Of a stretch of DNA of 64,000 nucleotides, positions 1 to 8,098 are shown piece by piece. A program made the position numbers and the translations under genes. The notes under the pieces are model-generated. The model was not told the DNA's origin and made no database searches. It saw only the letters and a list, made by a program, of their open reading frames with translations. Source of the DNA: Pseudomonas sp. Tri1 (lineage in GTDB: Bacteria; Pseudomonadota; Gammaproteobacteria; Pseudomonadales; Pseudomonadaceae); the NCBI RefSeq assembly GCF_017968885.1, contig NZ_CP072913.1, positions 4,634,001 through 4,698,000 on the forward strand, in the 5' to 3' direction. Numbering within the stretch: the first letter of the stretch is position 1; each line of letters opens with the position of its first letter.

Positions 1-2
1 TG

Positions 3-128
3 CCGGGCATACAGCTCAGTCGCGAGCTAGGCTATATCCTGCACACCGAACGGACGCTGTCGAATGCTGCACGGGCTTTCATGGCCTTACTGGACGCACA
101 AATCGATCTGCCAGGGACAACGGCATAG
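3..128 (+). CDS. LysR-type regulator, C-terminal end (partial)
   Basis: Only the last 41 codons are in the window, read in frame 3 up to a TAG stop. The text contains REL-Y-H-R-LS-AARAF-LL spaced as in the end of LysR effector-binding domains, where an aromatic-rich strand is followed by the final helix. It is likely a transcriptional regulator. Its targets and DNA-binding half lie outside the window. The family call rests on this short tail alone. Confidence 0.55.
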   Translation, partial: PGIQLSRELGYILHTERTLSNAARAFMALLDAQIDLPGTTA

Positions 129-196
129 GTTGTGCTACTCCTATAGAGCCGCCATACCCGTGCCTAACGCCCAATCTGCCCAAGGCTCGCTAGATA

Positions 197-3100
197 ATGC
201 CCAAACCCGCTGACCACCTCCCGCCTCTGCCGCGCATTCAGGCGCTCGACCCGAAACGGTCCGAGCAAAGCTGGGACAGCGCACCGCAGTTGCTGGCCGC
301 CCTGAACGGCGCGCGGCTGGGGGCCTGGTCATGGGACATCGATACCGGGCAGATCAGTTGGTCCCGGGGCACCCAGGCGCTGTTCGGCTTCGATCCGCGC
401 CAACCCTTGCCGGCGGACGTGGACTACCTCGACCTGTTGCTACCCGAAGACCGGGCCAAAGCCCTGCGGGCCTTTCACGCCGCAGTGGCCGGCGTGCCCC
501 TGGAACAGGCGATGCACCACCGCATTGTCTGGCCTGATGGCACCCTGCACTGGCTGGAGATCAGTGGCAGCGTGCTGCCTGACAAACATGGCCGCCCCCG
601 AATGATCGGGGTGATCCGCGAGATCACCCATCAGCGCGAACGCGAACAAGCACTGCGCAGCTCGGAAAAGCGCTTTGCCACGTTGTTTCACCTGTGCCCC
701 AACATGGTGTTGCTGACGCGTCAGGAAGACGGCCTGATCAGCGAGGCCAACCAGTATTTCGAAAGCCTGTTTGGCTGGCCGGTACAGGACGTGATTGGTC
801 GCACCACCCTGGAGCTGGGGTTGTGGGTCGACCCAGCGCAACGGACAAAGCTGGTGGAAGCGACAAAGGCCAAGGGCGAACTGGTGAGCATGGAGGTGGA
901 GTTCCGGGCCAGTAACGGCCAGGTCCACAACGGTATTCTCAGCGCACAGAAAGTCGAACTCGAAGGCCAGCCCTACCTGCTGAGCACCTTCCTCGACACC
1001 ACCGAGCGCAAACTGGCCGAACAGGCCCTCAAGGACAGCCAGGAACGCCTGGACCTGGCCCTCGACTCGGCGCAACTGGGCACTTGGGACTGGCACATTC
1101 CCAGCGGCATGCTTTACGGCTCCGCACGAGCCGCGCAGCTCCACGGCCTGGAGCCCAAGCCGTTCCACGAGTCATTCGACGCGTTTTTCGATGGGGTACC
1201 CACTGAAGAACGCAACAATATGCGTAACGCCTACCGCAGCCTGCGGGAAGGCCCGGCGGGCAATTATCAACTGACCTACCGTGTACAACTGCCGGACGGC
1301 AGTTCGCGCTATCTGGAAAGCCGCGCCCGCCTCTACCGCAACGACGACGGCAGCCCCTTGCGCATGGCCGGCACCTTGCTGGACATCACCGACCAGGTCG
1401 AACGCGAGCAGAGCCTGGCGGCATCGGAGGAAAAATTCGCCACGCTGTTCCAGGTCAGTCCCGATCCGATCTGCGTCACCCATCAGGACAGCGGGCGGTT
1501 TCTCGAAATCAATTCCAGCTTTACCCAGACATTCGGCTGGGCGGCCAGCGACGTGATCGGCCTCAGCGCCGACGAAATCGGTCTCTGGGACGCCTCGGGC
1601 AGCAGCCTGCAACGCATCGAACGGGTAATCCGCGAGCAATCACTGAACAATGTCGCCATCCTCGTCCACCATAAGAACGGTCAACCGCTGACCTGTGTGA
1701 TTTCCAGCCGGCAGATCAACGTCGGCAACCAACCCTGCATCGTCACCACCTTGCGCGACATCACCCAACAACAGCGCTCCGAAGCGGCCCTGAAGGCCAG
1801 CGAGGAAAAATTCGCCAAGGCGTTTCACTCCAGCCCCGACGCCATCACCATCACCGAACACGAAAGCGGCCGCTACCTGGAGGTCAACGATGGTTTCTGT
1901 CGCCTCACCGGCTACCGCGCCGACGAAGTGATCGGGCACACAGTCTATGAGGTGGGGATCTGGGCCGAAGAAAAGCAGCGTGCGCTGCTGCTGGCCGAGC
2001 TGCAGCTCAAGGGCCGCGTGCATCACCTGGAAATGCTCGGGCGCAACAAACGCGGGGAAATACTCACCGTGGAAGTCTCGGTGGAGCCCATCACGCTCAA
2101 CGAAACAGCCTGCCTGCTGCTGACGGCCCGAGACGTCAGCCTGTTGCGCAATGCCGAAGCGCAGATACGCCACCTGGCCTATCACGACTCACTGACCAAC
2201 CTGCCCAACCGAGCCTTGCTGATGGACCGGTTGAGCCAGCAGATCGCCCTGCTCAAGCGTCATAACCTGCGTGGTGCCCTGCTGTTTCTGGACCTGGACC
2301 ACTTCAAGCACATCAACGACTCGCTCGGTCACCCGGTGGGTGACACGGTGCTGAAGATCATCACCGCACGCCTGGAAGCCAGTGTGCGCCTGGAAGATAC
2401 CGTCGCGCGGCTGGGCGGCGACGAATTCGTCGTACTGCTCAGCGGCCTGGAAGGCAGCCGCGCCGCTGTCAGCGCACAAGTGCAGAGCTTGGCCGACACC
2501 CTGCGCGAATTGCTCTCGGAGCCGATGTTCCTCGATGGCCAGCGCCTGCAAGTCACGCCGAGTATCGGCATGGCACTGATTCCCGACCACGGCTCCACCC
2601 CGACCGACCTGCTCAAGCGCGCCGACATTGCGCTGTACCGCGCCAAGGATTCGGGGCGCAATACCTCGCAGATGTTCCACGCCACCATGCAAAAAGCCGC
2701 CAGCGAACGCTTGCGCATGGAAACCGACCTGCGCCAGGCCCTTGCCCGCGGCGAGTTCAGCGTGCATTTCCAACCCCAGGTCGACGCCCGGGACAACCGC
2801 ATCATCGGCGCCGAAGCCCTGGTCCGCTGGCATCACCCGGACCTGGGTGCACAATCGCCCAACGAGTTCATCAAAGTGCTGGAAGACAGCGGACTGATCC
2901 TGGAGGTCGGGACCTGGATCCTCGACGAGGCTTGCGACGGCTTCAAGCAACTGATCGCCAGGGGCAAAGTCGATCCGCAGCGGTTCAGCCTGTGCGTGAA
3001 CATCAGCCCACGGCAGTTCCGCCAGAGTGACTTCGTCGAGCGCATTGAAACCTGCCTCGCCACCCACGGCCTGCCCTGCGCCATGCTGAAGCTGGAAATC

Positions 3101-3475
3101 ACTGAAGGCATCGTCATCCAGAACCTGGACGACACCATCGGCAAGATGCGCCGGCTGAAAAAACTGGGGGTCAGTTTCGCCATGGACGATTTCGGCACCG
3201 GTTATTCGTCGCTGACCTACCTCAAACGCCTGCCGGTGGACACGCTGAAAATCGACCAATCATTCGTGCGCGACGCCACCAGCGACCCTAACGACGCCGA
3301 AATCATCCGCGCCATCGTCGCCATGGCCCGCAGCCTCAACCTGGAAATGATTGCCGAAGGTGTGGAAACCCTTGAGCAGCTGCATTTCCTGCAAGGGCTA
3401 GATTGCCATTTGTACCAGGGTTACCTGCATAGCCGGCCGTTGCCGCTGGAGGCGTTCGAGCGGTTGTTGCCGTGA
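197..3475 (+). CDS. Multi-PAS diguanylate cyclase/phosphodiesterase (GGDEF-EAL)
   Basis: A 1092-residue cytoplasmic c-di-GMP enzyme with no membrane segment. Five PAS/PAC units occupy roughly residues 33-655. Units 2, 4 and 5 begin with the same EKFA-F-SP pattern, so they look like internal duplicates. The GGDEF domain (about 660-835) has an intact GGDEF at 740-744, and an RLED inhibitory site at 731-734 sits five residues upstream. The EAL domain (about 845-1090) keeps EAL at 873-875 and DDFGTGYSS. Both halves therefore look catalytically competent, with feedback inhibition of the cyclase possible. The PAS units presumably sense a ligand or redox state, but none shows an identifiable cofactor motif. 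The gene stands alone and is followed by a shared terminator. Confidence 0.93.
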   Translation: MPKPADHLPPLPRIQALDPKRSEQSWDSAPQLLAALNGARLGAWSWDIDTGQISWSRGTQALFGFDPRQPLPADVDYLDLLLPEDRAKALRAFHAAVAGVPLEQAMHHRIVWPDGTLHWLEISGSVLPDKHGRPRMIGVIREITHQREREQALRSSEKRFATLFHLCPNMVLLTRQEDGLISEANQYFESLFGWPVQDVIGRTTLELGLWVDPAQRTKLVEATKAKGELVSMEVEFRASNGQVHNGILSAQKVELEGQPYLLSTFLDTTERKLAEQALKDSQERLDLALDSAQLGTWDWHIPSGMLYGSARAAQLHGLEPKPFHESFDAFFDGVPTEERNNMRNAYRSLREGPAGNYQLTYRVQLPDGSSRYLESRARLYRNDDGSPLRMAGTLLDITDQVEREQSLAASEEKFATLFQVSPDPICVTHQDSGRFLEINSSFTQTFGWAASDVIGLSADEIGLWDASGSSLQRIERVIREQSLNNVAILVHHKNGQPLTCVISSRQINVGNQPCIVTTLRDITQQQRSEAALKASEEKFAKAFHSSPDAITITEHESGRYLEVNDGFCRLTGYRADEVIGHTVYEVGIWAEEKQRALLLAELQLKGRVHHLEMLGRNKRGEILTVEVSVEPITLNETACLLLTARDVSLLRNAEAQIRHLAYHDSLTNLPNRALLMDRLSQQIALLKRHNLRGALLFLDLDHFKHINDSLGHPVGDTVLKIITARLEASVRLEDTVARLGGDEFVVLLSGLEGSRAAVSAQVQSLADTLRELLSEPMFLDGQRLQVTPSIGMALIPDHGSTPTDLLKRADIALYRAKDSGRNTSQMFHATMQKAASERLRMETDLRQALARGEFSVHFQPQVDARDNRIIGAEALVRWHHPDLGAQSPNEFIKVLEDSGLILEVGTWILDEACDGFKQLIARGKVDPQRFSLCVNISPRQFRQSDFVERIETCLATHGLPCAMLKLEITEGIVIQNLDDTIGKMRRLKKLGVSFAMDDFGTGYSSLTYLKRLPVDTLKIDQSFVRDATSDPNDAEIIRAIVAMARSLNLEMIAEGVETLEQLHFLQGLDCHLYQGYLHSRPLPLEAFERLLP

Positions 3476-3504
3476 TGCAAGACCACAATGGAATCTCCAC
3501 AATG

Positions 3505-3533
3505 AAAAAGGGCGCCATCTGGCGCCCTTCTTC
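3505..3533. terminator. Bidirectional terminator between the GGDEF-EAL gene and ibpA-like gene
   Basis: A GGGCGCC/GGCGCCC hairpin is flanked by A-rich sequence on the left and TTCTTC on the right. It lies between two converging genes and could end transcription from both. Confidence 0.75.
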
Positions 3534-3545
3534 AGTAGTGATGCA

Positions 3546-3998
3546 TCAGTTTTGCAGCGCGGGTTGCTGCTGCGCCCCATTGATCGGGATGCGCTTGGCC
3601 TTGGCCTCTTCCGGAATCACCCGCAACAGGTCGATACTCAACAGACCGTTGCTCAGGCCGGCAGACTTGATCTCGATATGATCGGCCAACCGGAAGGACA
3701 GCTTGAACGCACGCTGGGCAATGCCCTGGTGCAGATAGGTCACGCTGTCGTTGCTCGCTTCGCGCTTGCCACCGCTGATGGTCAGCACACCTTTTTCCAC
3801 TTGCAGGTCCAGGTCTTCTTCCTGGAACCCAGCGGCGGCGACCACGATGCGGTACTCGTCATCACCATGTTTTTCCACATTGTAGGGTGGATAGCTGCTG
3901 CCCGGCTCGTTGCGCAGGGCGGTCTCGAACAGGTCGTTGAAACGGTCGAAACCCACCGAGGAACGGAACAGAGGGGCCAGCGAAAATGCAGTACTCAT
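3546..3998 (-). CDS. ibpA: Small heat-shock protein, Hsp20/IbpA family
   Basis: A 150-residue alpha-crystallin-domain chaperone that would bind aggregating proteins in the cytoplasm under heat stress. The N-terminus (PLFRSSVGFDRFNDLFE) matches the IbpA family. The central alpha-crystallin domain spans about residues 38-130 (YPPYNVEKHGDDEYRIVVAAAG, shown in part) and contains GVLTI and the GLL-ID element. A short C-terminal tail carries the IPI-type motif (RIPIN) used for oligomer assembly. The start at 3998 has an AGGAG-like ribosome site that is buried in a predicted thermometer hairpin. Family membership is very secure; the ibpA symbol follows from family resemblance and the regulatory leader. 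Confidence 0.93.
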   Translation of the reverse strand: MSTAFSLAPLFRSSVGFDRFNDLFETALRNEPGSSYPPYNVEKHGDDEYRIVVAAAGFQEEDLDLQVEKGVLTISGGKREASNDSVTYLHQGIAQRAFKLSFRLADHIEIKSAGLSNGLLSIDLLRVIPEEAKAKRIPINGAQQQPALQN

Positions 3999-4064
3999 GA
4001 TTCAAATCTCCTGAAAAATTCAGCAAGTTTTTTTGTCTCCGCGACCCGAATTCGGCATCGCGTA
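3999..4064 (-). promoter_or_regulatory. ROSE-like RNA thermometer in the ibpA leader
   Basis: The leader RNA can form a 5' hairpin around CCGAATTCGG and a second hairpin just before the start codon, in which UUGCUG pairs with CAGGAG across a short AU-rich loop. The second pairing leaves one G opposite a G within the Shine-Dalgarno helix. That is the hallmark of ROSE elements, which melt on heating. ROSE control of ibpA-type genes in pseudomonads is established knowledge; folding here is judged by eye. Confidence 0.8.
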
Positions 4065-4070
4065 ACCCTT

Positions 4071-4098
4071 ATCTAGGGTCCGCCAAAAACTTTTCAAG
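4071..4098 (-). promoter_or_regulatory. Sigma-32 (RpoH) promoter of ibpA
   Basis: On the minus strand CTTGAAA (4092-4098) is followed after 13 bases by CCCTAGAT (4071-4078). This is close to the heat-shock consensus CTTGAAA-N13-CCCCATNT. It lies just upstream of the thermometer leader. Confidence 0.75.
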
Positions 4099-4118
4099 AG
4101 CTTTTTTTTGAATTTTTT

Positions 4119-5078
4119 TCAAGCTGCTTCGGTGTGCCACACACCCAGCAAATGACCTACCGCATCCAGCTCGGTTTCACGGCGCAGAGCGGTAAACAGC
4201 TGCACCGCTTCGGGATAATTGCGGGTCAGCATTGCCAGCCATTGCTTCAATCGACCCGGCGCTTGGCGGGGTGTCAGTTGTTCGACCACCTGCACCCAGA
4301 AGTCCTGGAGCATCGGTTGCAACTCGGCCCAGGACATCTCGACCACTTCCTCACCCGCCCGGGCCGCAGCGATCTGCCGGGCCAGGTCAGGACGGGAAAC
4401 CAGGCCACGACCGAGCATGATGTCTTCCACGCCGCTGATTTCGCGGCAACGGCGCCAGTCTTCCACGCTCCAGATATCGCCATTGGCGAATACCGGCACC
4501 TTGACCACTTCCTGGACCCGCGGGATCCACTCCCAGTGGGCCGGGGGCTTGTAGCCGTCGGTCTTGGTTCGCGCATGCACCACAATGTGCGCCGCGCCGC
4601 CTTCGGCCAACGCCGTGGCACAGACTAGCGCACCATCCGGGCTGTCGAACCCCAGGCGCATCTTGGCGGTGACCGGGATGTGTTTCGGCACCGCGCGACG
4701 TACATGCTCGACGATTTCGTTGAGCAGCTCCGGCTCCTTGAGCAACACCGCCCCGCCCCGGGATTTATTCACGGTCTTGGCCGGGCAACCGAAGTTCAGG
4801 TCAATAACTTCTGAGCCCAACTCGCAGGCCAACGCCGCGTTTTCCGCCAGGCATACCGGGTCGGAGCCGAGCAACTGCACCCGCAACGGCACGCCGGCAG
4901 CCGTTTGGGCACCGGTCAGCAATTCGGGGGCGAGCTTATGGAAATAGGCTGGCGTGAGCAGACGGTCATTGACGCGAATGAATTCGGTGACGCACCAGTC
5001 GATACCACCAACACGGGTCAGGACGTCCCGCAGGATGTTGTCGACCAACCCCTCCATGGGCGCCAGGGCAATTTGCAT
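4119..5078 (-). CDS. dusC: tRNA-dihydrouridine(16) synthase DusC
   Basis: An FMN enzyme that reduces U16 in the tRNA D-loop using NADPH. About 319 residues, close to the usual 315 for DusC. Visible Dus hallmarks are APMEG at the N-terminus, [16 protein letters not shown] with the catalytic cysteine, the VTAKMRLG strand, HARTK, and ANGDIWS and MLGRGL in the FMN-phosphate region. An in-frame GTG at 5090 gives a four-residue-longer form; the ATG at 5078 fits the family start ([10 protein letters not shown]) better. Neither start has a strong ribosome site. The gene is monocistronic. Confidence 0.92.
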   Translation of the reverse strand: MQIALAPMEGLVDNILRDVLTRVGGIDWCVTEFIRVNDRLLTPAYFHKLAPELLTGAQTAAGVPLRVQLLGSDPVCLAENAALACELGSEVIDLNFGCPAKTVNKSRGGAVLLKEPELLNEIVEHVRRAVPKHIPVTAKMRLGFDSPDGALVCATALAEGGAAHIVVHARTKTDGYKPPAHWEWIPRVQEVVKVPVFANGDIWSVEDWRRCREISGVEDIMLGRGLVSRPDLARQIAAARAGEEVVEMSWAELQPMLQDFWVQVVEQLTPRQAPGRLKQWLAMLTRNYPEAVQLFTALRRETELDAVGHLLGVWHTEAA

Positions 5079-5156
5079 GGAAACACACACTCAACGAAAA
5101 AACGTGCGGCAGTTTACCGGATTTTGCCCACATAGCCGGCATTCACCACAAATCCC

Positions 5157-5248
5157 CTGTGGGAGCGGGCTTGCTCGCGAAAACGGTGGGTCAGCTTGCA
5201 TTGATGTTGGATGTGCTGCCGTCATCGCGAGCAGGCTCGCTCCCACAA
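5157..5248. repeat. REP doublet (REPIN-like)
   Basis: Two inverted copies of GTGGGAGCGRGC-TGCTCGCGA in opposite orientation about 50 bp apart. A single further copy sits at 5291-5320. They fill the gap between dusC and the thioesterase gene. Confidence 0.85.
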
Positions 5249-5290
5249 TGGTTCCAATGTGTTTACAGAATTGGAGCCCGCCACAAATCC

Positions 5291-5320
5291 CTGTGGGAGC
5301 GAGCCTGCTCGCGATAGCGG
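5291..5320 (+). repeat. Single REP element
   Basis: One CTGTGGGAGCGAGC-CTGCTCGCGATAGCGG copy (motif positions given by the coordinates), directly beside the thioesterase stop codon. Confidence 0.85.
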
Positions 5321-5324
5321 TGGG

Positions 5325-5774
5325 TCAATCTATGAAGATGCCAGATGGATTCAGCGCCACACCATAACCCTCGATGAACTCCGGCGGCATGCGCTTGGGC
5401 CTGCCAGTGGACAGTTCAATGCAGACAAATGTGGTCTGGGCCCGCAGCAAGGTGGTGTTGTCGCTGGGGCGGATCAGTTGGAAATGCCGGGTCATCTTCA
5501 ACCGCTGGTCCCAATCGACGATCCAGGTCGCTAATTGCAATTCGTCGCCTTCATAGGCAGCCGCCAGGTAATCGATTTCATGCCGCACCACCGCCATGGC
5601 CCGGTCCAGCCGCCGATACTCCACCAGATCCAGCCCCAGGCGCTGGGAATGGCGCCAGGCACAGCGCTCGAGCCAGGTGACGTATACCGCGTTATTGGCG
5701 TGGCCCAGCCCGTCGATGTCTTCGGCATTTACTTGAAGATCAATGATGAACGGCGTTGCCCGATCCCAGCCCAT
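5325..5774 (-). CDS. Acyl-CoA thioesterase, hotdog (4HBT) family
   Basis: A 149-residue single hotdog domain with the 4-hydroxybenzoyl-CoA thioesterase pattern: DIDGLGHANNAVYVTWLE holds the active-site acidic residue and the H-NN motif, followed by the long hotdog helix and strands ending in EFIEGYG. It would hydrolyse an acyl-CoA thioester in the cytoplasm; the substrate cannot be told. The start at 5774 was chosen because GGGAGAGGGG lies just ahead of it. A longer reading from 5855 would translate through a REP element and is unlikely. It lies just downstream of the hydrolase/TetR pair on the same strand. Confidence 0.85.
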   Translation of the reverse strand: MGWDRATPFIIDLQVNAEDIDGLGHANNAVYVTWLERCAWRHSQRLGLDLVEYRRLDRAMAVVRHEIDYLAAAYEGDELQLATWIVDWDQRLKMTRHFQLIRPSDNTTLLRAQTTFVCIELSTGRPKRMPPEFIEGYGVALNPSGIFID

Positions 5775-5829
5775 GCCCCTCTCCCGGTCGAATATGGTTG
5801 GGGGCAGTGTAACGGATCCGCGCTTGACC

Positions 5830-5857
5830 GCCATCGCGGGCAGCCTTGCTCCCACAG
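5830..5857. repeat. Single REP element
   Basis: A GCCATCGCGGGC-CTTGCTCCCACAG copy lies between the hydrolase stop codon and the thioesterase gene. Confidence 0.75.
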
Positions 5858-5858
5858 A

Positions 5859-6692
5859 TCAAGCCGATTGGCGCGCTTGCAGGCTGCGCCCGGCCAGCAG
5901 TGACAACACACCATCAATGACGCGCGGATCGGCCAGCACCCGCTGGTGCCCGCCCTGTGGCAAGCGCAGCAAGCGGCTGTCGAACCAGGCCTCGTGAATC
6001 AGTTGCGATTCCTTGACCGAGACGAAGGTGTCGTCGTCGGCATGGACGATCAACCCAGGCACGTCCAGTTGGTAATGGGCGACGTCCATTTTCTCGGCCC
6101 GCATGCCCACATCGTTTTCCACCAGGCGAATGAAGGCTGAACGGGCCTTGGGCGGCAGCCCCATCATCCGGGCGAACCCGCGCAGCACGCCCAGAATGCG
6201 CGCAGGTGCAGCGATGCTGACCAGGGTCTCGGTCCGCAACCCCAACTGAACCGCGAGCATGGCACTGGCGCCGCCCATGGAATGCCCGATCACGGCTTGC
6301 AGTGGCGGCAACTCAGCCGCGGCTTCGAGCATGGCCCTGGCGAACAACAAGACATTGGCCTCGCGTCCGGGTGAGCGGCCATGGGCCGGACCGTCCAGCG
6401 CCACCACCGTGTAGCCGGCGTCCACCAGTGCCGTGATCAGCGCCGCGAACTGTGTAGGTCGCCCTTCCCAGCCGTGCATCACCAAGACGGTCGGGCCTTT
6501 GCCCCAGCGCAAGGCCGACAGACCGAAGCGCAAGGTGATGCGCTCGGAGGTTGCCAGCAATGGCAATTCCCAATCCCGCGGCGGCAAGTCTCGGGGACGC
6601 ATGAACAGCAGTCGCATCTTCTTTGCTATCAGGCGCGGCGCCACCCAGCCAAGGGTGCCATTGACGCCACGAACCCAGCTCAACCTGTTCAT
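5859..6692 (-). CDS. Alpha/beta hydrolase
   Basis: A 277-residue serine hydrolase of unknown substrate. The oxyanion segment VMHGWEG, the nucleophile elbow GHSMGG, a late Asp in HADDDTF and a His in GGHQRV give a complete Ser-Asp-His triad. No signal peptide is evident, so it is probably cytoplasmic. It starts 28 bp after the stop of the TetR gene on the same strand and is likely co-transcribed with and controlled by that regulator. The gene pair next to gltX resembles the arrangement I recall from other pseudomonads. Confidence 0.85.
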   Translation of the reverse strand: MNRLSWVRGVNGTLGWVAPRLIAKKMRLLFMRPRDLPPRDWELPLLATSERITLRFGLSALRWGKGPTVLVMHGWEGRPTQFAALITALVDAGYTVVALDGPAHGRSPGREANVLLFARAMLEAAAELPPLQAVIGHSMGGASAMLAVQLGLRTETLVSIAAPARILGVLRGFARMMGLPPKARSAFIRLVENDVGMRAEKMDVAHYQLDVPGLIVHADDDTFVSVKESQLIHEAWFDSRLLRLPQGGHQRVLADPRVIDGVLSLLAGRSLQARQSA

Positions 6693-6720
6693 CGCTCATC
6701 TCCAGGGCTTGCGCCTCAGC

Positions 6721-7260
6721 TCATTGCACCGCCGACTTGGCGGCGCGCAGCAAACGATCCGATAACTCTCCAGGGCCCAGGGCGCGTGCCAAGGCCAGGC
6801 CGCCCACCATCAAGGCGATGTCGGCCAGGGCTTTGTCGGCGTCCTCCGGGCTGGCCGCCAGTTGCGCGACCATCAGTTCAATATGCTCATTGAGCACCTC
6901 ACGAAATGCATCTGGCAGCCTGCCCAGTTCGCCAACCGACGCAGGAATCGGACAGGCGTGCTCGGTAGAGTCGCGGTGCTTTCGTGACAGATAGAACGCC
7001 GCGACCAGCGCGCGCCGCTCTTCGCCTGTCAGTTCGCTGTCCATGTCGGCGATCAAGCCGCGGCGCCGATTGAGCAATTGCTTGAACGCCTCCAGCATCA
7101 AGGCATCTTTGCTTTCGAAATGGGCATAAAAACCGCCCACCGTCAGCCCGGCCGCGCCCATCACCTCGCCCACGCTCGGTTCAGCCGGCCCACGCTGGAT
7201 CAGCGCATCGCTGGCCGCCTTGAGAATGCGTTCACGGGTTTGTGCCTTTTTATCGCTCAT
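6721..7260 (-). CDS. TetR/AcrR-family transcriptional regulator
   Basis: A 179-residue repressor. The N-terminal helix-turn-helix (RERILKAASDALIQRG ... VGEVMGAAGLTVGGFYAHF, about residues 8-55) is the standard TetR DNA-binding domain, with KDALMLEAF as its closing helix. The C-terminal ligand domain is short and of unknown specificity. A GGAGG site lies 6 bases before the start. The AT-rich promoter carries a palindrome (7272-7291) suited to autoregulation. The hydrolase immediately downstream is the obvious partner gene. Confidence 0.9.
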   Translation of the reverse strand: MSDKKAQTRERILKAASDALIQRGPAEPSVGEVMGAAGLTVGGFYAHFESKDALMLEAFKQLLNRRRGLIADMDSELTGEERRALVAAFYLSRKHRDSTEHACPIPASVGELGRLPDAFREVLNEHIELMVAQLAASPEDADKALADIALMVGGLALARALGPGELSDRLLRAAKSAVQ

Positions 7261-7271
7261 CGTCGCCTCCG

Positions 7272-7291
7272 AATATTACGATTGAAATATT
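7272..7291. promoter_or_regulatory. Candidate TetR operator
   Basis: AATATT-N8-AATATT, 16 of 20 positions palindromic, lies in the AT-rich promoter just upstream of the TetR gene. Inferred to be the autoregulatory operator. A second short palindrome TTTCCGC-AA-GCGGAAA follows at 7307-7322. Confidence 0.5.
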
Positions 7292-7380
7292 ATTCCCATA
7301 ATAATTTTCCGCAAGCGGAAATTTTGACCGCTGGTCAGAAGACTCTCTCAAGGATAAGGGAATTGGCCGAACGCCAGACA

Positions 7381-7413
7381 AACAAAAGGGCCATTCAAGA
7401 ATTGAATGACCCC
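7381..7413 (-). terminator. Terminator of the tRNA-Glu/Ala operon
   Basis: On the minus strand a GGGTCATTCAA/TTGAATGGCCC stem is followed by TTTTGTTTG, about 27 bp after the CCA of the last tRNA. Confidence 0.8.
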
Positions 7414-7439
7414 TATAAATCCCGCAGAGCGGGTAATCG

Positions 7440-7515
7440 TGGCGTCCCCTAGGGGACTCGAACCCCTGTTACCGCCGTGAAAGGGCGGTGTCCTAGGCCA
7501 CTAGACGAAGGGGAC
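7440..7515 (-). tRNA. tRNA-Glu (UUC), copy 2 of the array
   Basis: A 76-nt cloverleaf with encoded CCA. The acceptor stem is GUCCCCU/AGGGGAC and the anticodon loop CUUUCAC gives UUC. The sequence is identical over its length to the copy at 7722-7797. Confidence 0.97.
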
Positions 7516-7592
7516 ACAAACCTTCTGAACGTGATCAGCGCTGAGAACTGATCGACTCAAGGCCGGTGTGGCCAGACCTTGAACCTGTAAAT

Positions 7593-7668
<76 letters not shown>

Positions 7669-7721
7669 GGATTTTTCGCCTCGCGGCGGAGCGACATCTT
7701 GCAACATCGCTTCTGTAAAAC

Positions 7722-7797
7722 TGGCGTCCCCTAGGGGACTCGAACCCCTGTTACCGCCGTGAAAGGGCGGTGTCCTAGGCCACTAGACGAAGGGGAC
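7722..7797 (-). tRNA. tRNA-Glu (UUC), copy 1 of the array
   Basis: Same sequence as the tRNA at 7440-7515, with anticodon UUC and encoded CCA. Second gene in the transcription order of the array. Confidence 0.97.
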
Positions 7798-7876
7798 GCA
7801 AACCCTTCTATACAACTGATCAACGCTGAGTGTTGATCGCTTCAAGCCCCGTGTGGCCAGGCCTTGAAGTATAAAT

Positions 7877-7952
<76 letters not shown>

Positions 7953-7973
7953 TCATCGCTGAGGACGGGGCGA

Positions 7974-8002
7974 ATCTTAAGGGCGTATCGGAGGGCTGTC
8001 AA
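7974..8002 (-). promoter_or_regulatory. Strong sigma-70 promoter of the tRNA array
   Basis: On the minus strand TTGACA (7997-8002), a 17-bp spacer and TAAGAT (7974-7979) are followed by a GC-rich discriminator (CGCCCCGTCC) and preceded by an A/T-rich stretch resembling an UP element. These are the usual features of stringently controlled stable-RNA promoters. Confidence 0.85.
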
Positions 8003-8054
8003 ATTTATTTTCAACAAATTTGAAAGTTTTTTGCCGGGATAACAATCACTTACC

Positions 8055-8078
8055 GACAAACCCCGGAAAACCGGGGTA
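8055..8078 (-). terminator. Candidate terminator after gltX
   Basis: A CCCCGG-TTTT-CCGGGG hairpin on the minus strand lies about 20 bp past the gltX stop. It has only a short T run (TTTG), so termination may be weak. The tRNA promoter begins just beyond it. Confidence 0.55.
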
Positions 8079-8098
8079 TGTCCTGCCTCATCGAGCGT

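Noticed and set aside
2189..3259. A 356-codon minus-strand frame within the GGDEF-EAL gene
   Set aside because: The plus-strand frame holds intact GGDEF and EAL motifs; the antisense frame has no domain or ribosome site.
5157..5320. REP copies considered as a CRISPR-like array
   Set aside because: Copies are inverted pairs with irregular spacing and recur across the window, not a direct-repeat array with uniform spacers and no cas genes.
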